A DNA stretch of 6,492 bases from assembly GCA_035628335.1 (NCBI GenBank), contig DASPKA010000050.1:1-6492 (forward strand). The letters are read 5' to 3'. The notes below the pieces were generated by a model, which worked only from the letters and a program-made list of their open reading frames with translations, ran no database searches and was not told where the DNA came from. Each line of letters starts with the position of its first letter. The first letter of the stretch is position 1. Shown here one piece after another: positions 1 to 3,830 of this stretch. Source of the stretch: DASPKA01 sp035628335. Its GTDB lineage: Bacteria > Patescibacteriota > Doudnabacteria > UBA920. A program made the position numbers and the translations under genes.

Positions 1-67
1 GTTTGGGAAGGCAACTTAAAATTTGTAGAAAAAATTGACTGACTTGTTGAACTTACGGGACTGGGTC
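1..67. other. Left-edge segment, possible 3' end of an upstream gene
   Basis: On the + strand the first frame is open from the edge and reads VWEGNLKFVEKID before a TGA at 40-42, which would suit the C-terminus of a gene lying mostly outside the window. Only 13 codons are visible, so this cannot be told from chance. No hairpin terminator follows the stop. The remaining bases up to the promoter at 68 show no other feature. Confidence 0.2.
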
Positions 68-96
68 TTGTTAAGGTTTGGTAAAAATGTTATAGT
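68..96 (+). promoter_or_regulatory. Sigma-70-type promoter for the first small gene
   Basis: A -35 element TTGTTA (68-73) is followed by a 17-nt spacer and a -10 element TATAGT (91-96; 5 of 6 consensus), preceded by TG in the extended -10 position (88-89). Transcription would start near 103, giving a leader of about 50 nt before the TTG start at 154. Spacing and element quality make this one of the better promoters in the window. The start site itself is inferred. Confidence 0.6.
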
Positions 97-140
97 CATC
101 CGGCTCGTAAATTTGCCTCCGGATGGCAATAACTCCGGTT
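97..140 (+). promoter_or_regulatory. Structured mRNA leader with repeated CCGG, copy 1
   Basis: The segment between the -10 box and the ribosome site holds three CCGG tetramers (100-103, 119-122, 135-138). A 5-bp hairpin TTGCC (113-117) / GGCAA (125-129) presents TCCGGAT in its loop. A competing 7-bp repeat, CATCCGG (97-103) / CCGGATG (119-125), uses the same loop bases, though its left arm overlaps the expected start site. The loop CCGG could also pair with the CCGG just before the ribosome site, as a pseudoknot. A similar arrangement precedes the second small gene (594-627). A regulatory role is inferred; no known riboswitch class is recognised. Confidence 0.4.
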
Positions 141-153
141 AAAAGGAGACAAC

Positions 154-513
154 TTGAAGAAAAACGGTGCTACCTATCATTTCGGTCCTGATCGGCCAGC
201 ATGGAACAACAACGCGTTAACCGTGATCACTACACGGTTACGGGCGGCGTTCGTGGGCGATCGTCTGCCCATCAGAAGCGAGAAGAGCAAGGCTATTGCC
301 CAGGAAGCATTGCGTAAGTATGGAGTCATGGTGGAGGCTGTAACTCGCTATGACCAAGTCCGCGGGCGGGTCGAGTTTCGGTTAGCGCTGGAACACACGA
401 ATGAAAAATTCTATTTTCAATTCCAGTTGCCGCATACACGGGCGCGCAGGCAACGGGAGCAAGTGCCGAAACCGATAAAGTCTAGAAGGCTCTACTTCTG
501 GCAACAAGTATAA
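154..513 (+). CDS. Small basic protein of unknown function, copy A (119 aa)
   Basis: I do not recognise this protein. The start is TTG at 154, chosen because a strong AAAAGGAGA ribosome site (AGGAG at 144-148) sits 5 nt upstream. The product is soluble-looking, with no signal peptide or membrane segment. A helical stretch rich in Lys, Glu and Ala (about residues 42-57) is followed by alternating hydrophobic segments that look like beta strands (58-63, 71-79, 85-92). The C-terminal tail is strongly basic (about 94-112, with RARRQR), which could mean nucleic-acid binding, but that is only inference. It resembles the next gene: AF at 32-33, A..AL.. then G at 50-57, and FRL.. to F.F.L near 75-92 align with one gap at roughly one quarter identity. 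It has its own promoter, leader and terminator, so it is probably monocistronic. The intact frame, ribosome site and flanking signals support a real gene. Confidence 0.75.
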   Translation: MKKNGATYHFGPDRPAWNNNALTVITTRLRAAFVGDRLPIRSEKSKAIAQEALRKYGVMVEAVTRYDQVRGRVEFRLALEHTNEKFYFQFQLPHTRARRQREQVPKPIKSRRLYFWQQV

Positions 514-515
514 GC

Positions 516-571
516 AGCAGTGCTCTGCATAGAGAATTGCAGAGCGCTGCTTTCTTTTTATTTTTTTTTAT
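516..571 (+). terminator. Intrinsic terminator after copy A
   Basis: A 12-bp stem pairs GCAGTGCTCTGC (517-528) with GCAGAGCGCTGC (539-550), with a single G-U wobble. One further A-T pair is possible on each side. A short loop separates the arms, and a long T-rich tract (551-569) follows. It starts within a few bases of the TAA stop at 511-513. This is a textbook Rho-independent terminator and separates the two small genes into distinct transcripts. Confidence 0.9.
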
Positions 572-593
572 GATATCTTCAGTGCATACTTCC

Positions 594-627
594 AATTTGC
601 CAGCCGGTGGGCATCATAACCGGTGAT
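594..627 (+). promoter_or_regulatory. Structured mRNA leader with repeated CCGG, copy 2
   Basis: The leader of the second small gene repeats the design of 97-140. AATTTGCC is followed by a loop containing CCGG (604-607), then GGCA (610-613), then ATAA and a second CCGG (620-623), shortly before an AAAAGGAG ribosome site. Hairpin TGCC (598-601) / GGCA (610-613) competes with CCGGT (604-608) / ACCGG (619-623), so two exclusive folds are possible. No convincing promoter is seen: TATGAT at 569-574 is a fair -10 match but lacks a -35 partner. Confidence 0.4.
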
Positions 628-644
628 AAACAAAAGGAGTGCAT

Positions 645-968
645 GTGAGATATGCGATATGGAAACGGAGTAGCTATGGGAAAATCCAAAGAGCGCTTGG
701 TATTGCGTTCAGCAATGTGCCATATTTTCCAGACCAAGCTCAAACTCGGGAAATGGCAGAACGAGCTTTAGTCGCTATAGGATTTTCAGTGGTTGAGTTG
801 CTGAGTTTCCAAGAAGGGTCTGCATTTTTATCCCTTAGAATTGCAGATACGGAAGGTGCTAAGCGATTATTTAACTTTAGACTTGCACCCACCGCCAGCA
901 GGTTGCGTAGCTTAAAGCAGCTTCCTGTCTATGCTCGACTTGCCGCGTTTCCTAGGAGGAAAATGTAG
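645..968 (+). CDS. Small basic protein of unknown function, copy B (107 aa)
   Basis: I do not recognise this protein. I place the start at GTG 645 rather than GTG 639: the ribosome site AAAAGGAG (AGGAG at 635-639) overlaps the earlier codon but lies 5 nt before 645, the same spacing as in copy A. From that start, a probable helix (about residues 30-45) is followed by hydrophobic, strand-like segments (46-54, 60-66, 75-80) and a basic tail ending RRKM. Order and spacing match copy A: AF at 21-22, A..AL....G at 38-46, LRIA at 64-67 and F.FRL at 76-80. A distant paralogy with copy A is likely but rests on weak identity; the shared leader design and terminator layout strengthen it. No membrane segment or signal peptide is visible. 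The gene is followed directly by its own terminator. Confidence 0.72.
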   Translation: MRYAIWKRSSYGKIQRALGIAFSNVPYFPDQAQTREMAERALVAIGFSVVELLSFQEGSAFLSLRIADTEGAKRLFNFRLAPTASRLRSLKQLPVYARLAAFPRRKM

Positions 969-976
969 TAATAAAC

Positions 977-1020
977 AAGCGGCGTCTTGTGGTAATACAA
1001 GACGCCGCTTTCATTTTATA
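977..1020 (+). terminator. Intrinsic terminator after copy B
   Basis: A perfect 14-bp stem, AAGCGGCGTCTTGT (977-990) with ACAAGACGCCGCTT (997-1010), encloses a 6-nt loop and is followed by TTCATTTTAT. It starts 8 nt after the TAG stop at 966-968. The T tract is interrupted, so some read-through into the mutase gene at 1044 is conceivable. Confidence 0.85.
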
Positions 1021-1031
1021 TGTTCTTACAT

Positions 1032-1037
1032 TAAAAT
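1032..1037 (+). promoter_or_regulatory. Possible -10 element for a leaderless mutase transcript
   Basis: TAAAAT lies so that transcription would begin at or next to the A of the ATG at 1044. The gene has no Shine-Dalgarno sequence, which fits leaderless translation. The matching -35 region (TTTCAT around 1009-1014, 17 nt spacer) is poor, so the call is weak. The alternative is read-through from the terminator just upstream. Confidence 0.3.
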
Positions 1038-1043
1038 TATTCT

Positions 1044-2480
1044 ATGAATATAGAAACATCTATTTTTAAAGCTTACGACATCCGAGGATTTTACCCCTCT
1101 CAATTAAATGAAGCCGGGGCAGAGGCGATTGCTCGTGCGTTCGCCACCTTGCTTAAGAGCGAGCTTCCTGAAGGAAAGGTCCCACGTGTTGGTATCTCGC
1201 GTGATATGCGCTTGTCTAGTCCAGCTTTGCGAGATGCAGTAGTGAAGGGGCTAACGAAGAGCGGGTTTGATGTAGTCGATTTTGGAATGCAAGCCACACC
1301 AATTTTTTATTTTGGTGTTGGATACCTTAGCTTAGATGGCGGTATTCAAATTTCCGCAAGTCATAACGGACCAGAATGGAATGGTCTTAAATTGGTGCGT
1401 GCCAGTTCAGTCCCTGTCTCTGGAGATACAGGTATAATGCAGATTAAAAACATAGTGCTTACAGATGCATATATTACCTCAGGCAGGGTGGGTATAGTAG
1501 AGCACTATAAGGATTTGGATAAAGTAAACGTACAAGAGCACTTACAGCTTGCTGGGGTAGAGGTAAAAGATGGCACAGTGTATTTTGCGCGAGGCAAGAA
1601 ATCAATGAAAAAGCTTACAATTGCCATTGACCCGGCCAATGCAATGGGTATTTCTGAGTTTGGCGAGTTTTTTGCTCAGCTGCCGAATGTCGAATTGGTG
1701 AAGATTAACTGGGAGTATGACGGTACATTTCCAGCCCATGAGTCAGACCCTATGGTTGCTAAGAATCTAGAGCCAACCCAAAAGCTTGTAGTAGAGTCGG
1801 GCGCAGATTTTGGTATGGTGCCAGACGGAGACGCAGACCGCTTATTTTTTATAGATGAAAAAGGTGAGGTAGTGCCTCCGGAGTTCATACGGGGCTTACT
1901 TGCGCAATTTGTGCTTCGTGAGCACCCTGGTGCTAGAGTTGCTTACGATATCCGTCCCGGACGGATAACTCGTGACATGATAGAAGAAATGGGTGGGTAT
2001 AGCGAGGTGACCCGAGTAGGGCATAGCCTTATAAAGGAGCAAATGATAAAGAATAATATAGAGTTCGGTGGTGAAAGCTCGGCTCATTTCTTTTACCGCA
2101 CACCACAAGGAACCTTTGAATGCCAAATGATTGCAGTGCTTAGGGTAATGCAGTACCTTTCTGAAAATAACAAACCGTTCTCTCAACTGATTGCTCCCTA
2201 TAAGAGGTATTTCAATTCGGGAGAATTGAACACCAAAGTAGCGAATCGGGAAGTGGTGGCGGAGCGGTTGGTAGAAATAAAGCAAAAGTATGCAGGCGGT
2301 GCACTAAATGAAATAGATGGTATCTTCATTGAGTTCCCTGATGTTTGGTTTTCTGTGCGGGCGTCAAATACGGAACCAGTTTTAAGGTTAATTGTCGAGG
2401 CACGAAGTAAAGCTGTTATGGATAAGTATGTAGAAGAGATTTTAGGGATAATCCGGGTCAATAAACCTCCGAAAGCCTAA
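1044..2480 (+). CDS. manB: Phosphomannomutase/phosphoglucomutase
   Basis: This is a complete alpha-D-phosphohexomutase (478 aa; the family is usually about 450-480). Such enzymes interconvert hexose 6-phosphates and 1-phosphates in the cytoplasm through a phosphoserine, feeding nucleotide-sugar and cell-surface glycan synthesis. All four signature loops are present in order: KAYDIRG at 9-15; the active-site loop SASHNG with the expected phosphoserine Ser106; the metal-binding loop DGDADR at 261-266 (Asp261, Asp263, Asp265); the sugar-specificity loop GGESSAH at 342-348 (Glu344, Ser346, His348); and the C-terminal phosphate-binding loop RASNTEP at 439-445. Two small departures from common motifs are Gly109 where Pro is usual after SHN, and Ala347 where Gly is usual. 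Mannose versus glucose preference cannot be decided from sequence, so the symbol names the family. No Shine-Dalgarno site precedes the ATG. The 3' end is convergent with the regulator gene and overlaps it by 4 nt. Confidence 0.95.
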   Translation: MNIETSIFKAYDIRGFYPSQLNEAGAEAIARAFATLLKSELPEGKVPRVGISRDMRLSSPALRDAVVKGLTKSGFDVVDFGMQATPIFYFGVGYLSLDGGIQISASHNGPEWNGLKLVRASSVPVSGDTGIMQIKNIVLTDAYITSGRVGIVEHYKDLDKVNVQEHLQLAGVEVKDGTVYFARGKKSMKKLTIAIDPANAMGISEFGEFFAQLPNVELVKINWEYDGTFPAHESDPMVAKNLEPTQKLVVESGADFGMVPDGDADRLFFIDEKGEVVPPEFIRGLLAQFVLREHPGARVAYDIRPGRITRDMIEEMGGYSEVTRVGHSLIKEQMIKNNIEFGGESSAHFFYRTPQGTFECQMIAVLRVMQYLSENNKPFSQLIAPYKRYFNSGELNTKVANREVVAERLVEIKQKYAGGALNEIDGIFIEFPDVWFSVRASNTEPVLRLIVEARSKAVMDKYVEEILGIIRVNKPPKA

Positions 2481-2496
2481 AAGTTTTCGGAGGTTT
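2463..2496. terminator. Bidirectional terminator shared by mutase and regulator
   Basis: A perfect 12-bp stem, AAACCTCCGAAA (2463-2474) with TTTCGGAGGTTT (2485-2496), encloses a 10-nt loop. The tail is T-rich on both strands (TTTTAATTT on +, TTTATT on -). The arms are also the last codons of the two convergent genes, and both stop codons (TAA at 2478-2480 on +, TAG over 2477-2479 on -) lie inside the loop. The position and two-sided tails make it a terminator for both. Confidence 0.8.
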
Positions 2497-3304
2497 TAAT
2501 TTGTTTCAAAAACTCGAGTGTAGCTGCAGATTCAAAAGAAATAGGAGTAGCGATTTTCCATATGACTTCAAACTGAGTAAGCAGCATATTTTTCAATTCC
2601 TGGCTTTCAATAATAAAGCCAATATTTTCTTGTGAAGAAGAAATAAAAGCAATCTTATTCGCATACCCCCAATAACCCATTTCAAATTCTATGTCTTTTG
2701 GGGCAATTCTGATTTCTCTTTTAAACCCTATTCCGGTTCCCAGGTATGGGTGAGTATGCGCATCTAAAACTTGCCCTGCTGGCCAGATTGCTCGGGTAAA
2801 AATATTTTGTTTTATCCTACGTACGTTCAAATATGCAAAGAAATCTTTTCCTAATACCTCTACCATGCTTTTGATAGGCCAGTATGCAAAGGAGTCTAGA
2901 TTATAGTAAAGAAGCATATCTTTGAGAATCTGTTTTAGACCTTCCTTGCCTTCAAAGAGCTGGAGTCTGGGTTTAACTGTGCGTGTAGGTTGCTTGGAAA
3001 GCAGATCGGGCAATATTTTTTTGTATAAGGACTGAGCATTTTGAAGTTCGAGGATTTTTTGCTCATAGAGCAAGTTTATTTTTTCGGGCTTTTCAGCTGT
3101 AAACACTTTTACGCCCATTTTCAAACTTTCAGTCACAAGGCCTTGTTGATTGAGCCTAGCGAGCGAGACATACAACGAACTACGAGGCTGGCCAAGCTTT
3201 TGAGAAAGCTTGCCAACAGTTGTAGATCCTGTTTCTAACAGCTTAACGTAGATTGCTACATCTCCTTCGTCGAATCCTAAAATCTTAAGTTGTTCAAAAA
3301 GCAT
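2477..3304 (-). CDS. TrmB-like winged helix-turn-helix transcription regulator
   Basis: The 275-aa protein has the TrmB-family layout. A winged helix-turn-helix (about residues 1-70) includes a recognition region PRSSLYVSLARLNQQGLV at 40-57, with the wing near 58-69. A helical linker of coiled-coil type follows at about 74-102. A C-terminal effector-like domain (about 112-255) opens with LQLFEGKEGLKQILKDML. TrmB proteins in archaea sense sugars and control sugar uptake, but relatives in other lineages respond to unknown signals, so the ligand here cannot be named. The start is ATG at 3304; no Shine-Dalgarno site is seen before it, although a good promoter is (3356-3384). A palindrome just downstream of the expected transcription start suggests autoregulation, and the divergent cysteine-rich gene pair is the obvious second target. 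The mutase is convergent, so not co-transcribed, and any functional link to sugar metabolism is speculative. Confidence 0.88.
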   Translation of the reverse strand: MLFEQLKILGFDEGDVAIYVKLLETGSTTVGKLSQKLGQPRSSLYVSLARLNQQGLVTESLKMGVKVFTAEKPEKINLLYEQKILELQNAQSLYKKILPDLLSKQPTRTVKPRLQLFEGKEGLKQILKDMLLYYNLDSFAYWPIKSMVEVLGKDFFAYLNVRRIKQNIFTRAIWPAGQVLDAHTHPYLGTGIGFKREIRIAPKDIEFEMGYWGYANKIAFISSSQENIGFIIESQELKNMLLTQFEVIWKIATPISFESAATLEFLKQIKTSENF

Positions 3305-3327
3305 AGTAATTGAAGAGTGATAAATGA

Positions 3328-3346
3328 GTTGTCATTTAATGACGAC
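3328..3346. promoter_or_regulatory. Candidate operator palindrome
   Basis: GTTGTCATTTAATGACGAC is an inverted repeat with 9-nt arms around a central T and one mismatch (3330/3344). The inner GTCATT-T-AATGAC (3331-3343) is perfect. It covers the -35 box of the rightward promoter and lies just past the inferred leftward start site, a classic position for a repressor that would block both. A related half-site, ATTGTCGTAA, occurs at 3394-3403. The likely binder is the adjacent TrmB-like regulator, by inference. Confidence 0.5.
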
Positions 3347-3358
3347 AGTATTTATATT
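3329..3358 (+). promoter_or_regulatory. Rightward promoter for the cysteine-rich gene pair
   Basis: TTGTCA (3329-3334; 5 of 6 consensus) is separated by 18 nt from TATATT (3353-3358; 5 of 6). Transcription would begin near 3365 and give a leader of about 60 nt. The -10 box overlaps that of the leftward regulator promoter, so the two cannot be occupied together. Confidence 0.5.
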
Positions 3359-3384
3359 ATGTATTTTTGAGTCTAGTATATCAA
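3356..3384 (-). promoter_or_regulatory. Leftward promoter for the TrmB-like regulator
   Basis: Read on the minus strand, TTGATA (3379-3384; 5 of 6) is followed by an exact 17-nt spacer and CATAAT (3356-3361; 5 of 6). The start would be near 3349, about 45 nt before the ATG. The -35 box sits inside the inverted repeat at 3374-3389. Confidence 0.6.
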
Positions 3385-3389
3385 TACTA
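3374..3389. repeat. Inverted repeat over the regulator -35 box
   Basis: TAGTAT (3374-3379) and ATACTA (3384-3389) form a perfect 6-bp inverted repeat with a 4-nt centre. It covers the leftward -35 element and would also form a small hairpin near the 5' end of the rightward transcript. It may be a second protein site or an RNA element. The sequence is AT-rich, so chance is possible. Confidence 0.35.
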
Positions 3390-3427
3390 CGAAATTGTCG
3401 TAAGGACCTGACATAAAAGGAGGCTCT

Positions 3428-3586
3428 ATGATTTGTAACTATTGTGGTCGAAACCACCCAGTGGATTTTTTCGTGACTTGCTGCTTGGACAAACATACAC
3501 TCTGTGCATGGTGTAATATAGAGCAAAAGTGTGGGTGCGGTTTGAAAGAACAGGGAGGCAAGGATGAAAATTCCCAAAAACCCTAA
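3428..3586 (+). CDS. Cysteine-rich microprotein, probable zinc binder (52 aa)
   Basis: This short gene starts at ATG 3428, 5 nt after the AGGAG (3418-3422) of a strong AAAAGGAGG ribosome site, and ends at TAA 3584-3586. Its product begins MICNYCGRNHPVDFF and has eight cysteines and two histidines in 52 residues: CxxC at 3/6, His10, CC at 18-19, His23, CxxC at 26/29 and CxC at 35/37. Paired CxxC knuckles of this kind usually bind one or two structural zinc ions, as in zinc ribbons and RING-like folds. I cannot assign a named family or a function. The tail after residue 40 is polar and probably disordered. The last 23 nt overlap the next gene in another frame, so the two are translationally coupled. 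It is divergent from the TrmB-like regulator and shares its control region. Confidence 0.72.
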   Translation: MICNYCGRNHPVDFFVTCCLDKHTLCAWCNIEQKCGCGLKEQGGKDENSQKP

Positions 3587-3785
3587 AATTCCATCTAATC
3601 TTCAAGTGGTATTCCTCTATAAGTGCAAACGTTGCAGAGAAAAACATTGGTTTCCAAAAACTCGCGAGCAAGTAGAAGCTGAGGGGTTTGTCTGTGCAAT
3701 GATTTACAAAAAGATCCTGTGTGATAAATGTGAGGAAGAGGAAGACTGTGAATTTTTGGCAAGACTTCGGTCTGTTTGGCCATAA
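3564..3785 (+). CDS. Small zinc-ribbon-like protein (73 aa)
   Basis: The ATG at 3564 lies inside the end of the preceding gene, 5 nt after a GGGAGG ribosome site (3553-3558) that is itself coding sequence of that gene. The product has two CxxC knuckles, CKRC at 21-24 and CDKC at 53-56, the classic zinc-ribbon spacing of about 30 residues. Additional Cys44, Cys62 and His28 could also bind metal. An acidic run EEEED follows the second knuckle, and the N-terminus is Lys/Pro-rich. Zinc ribbons of this size often bind nucleic acid or protein partners; no specific role can be given. The gene ends at TAA 3783-3785, directly before a terminator, so the pair forms a complete two-gene operon. A longer open frame on the opposite strand (3426-3833) lacks a ribosome site and starts beyond the terminator hairpin, so I favour this reading. 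Confidence 0.75.
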   Translation: MKIPKNPKIPSNLQVVFLYKCKRCREKHWFPKTREQVEAEGFVCAMIYKKILCDKCEEEEDCEFLARLRSVWP

Positions 3786-3788
3786 AAA

Positions 3789-3830
3789 ATCCGTCCCGGC
3801 TAGCACCGGGACGGATATTTTTTTAAATTT
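3789..3830. terminator. Bidirectional terminator between microprotein operon and RNase J
   Basis: A perfect 11-bp GC-rich stem, ATCCGTCCCGG (3789-3799) with CCGGGACGGAT (3806-3816), has a 6-nt loop. An ATTTTTTTT tract follows on + and TTTTTT follows on -. It begins 4 nt after the + stop and lies just past the RNase J stop (3823-3825) on the minus strand, so it serves both convergent units. Confidence 0.9.

Noticed and set aside
955..968. AGGAGG followed by AAA ATG TAG at the end of the second small gene, resembling a start-stop mini-ORF
   Set aside because: It is the in-frame RRKM and stop of the gene itself, and a terminator follows at once, so there is nothing for it to control.
1896..2285. 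129-codon open frame on the minus strand inside the mutase gene
   Set aside because: It is antisense to a complete conserved enzyme and has no ribosome site or recognisable motif.
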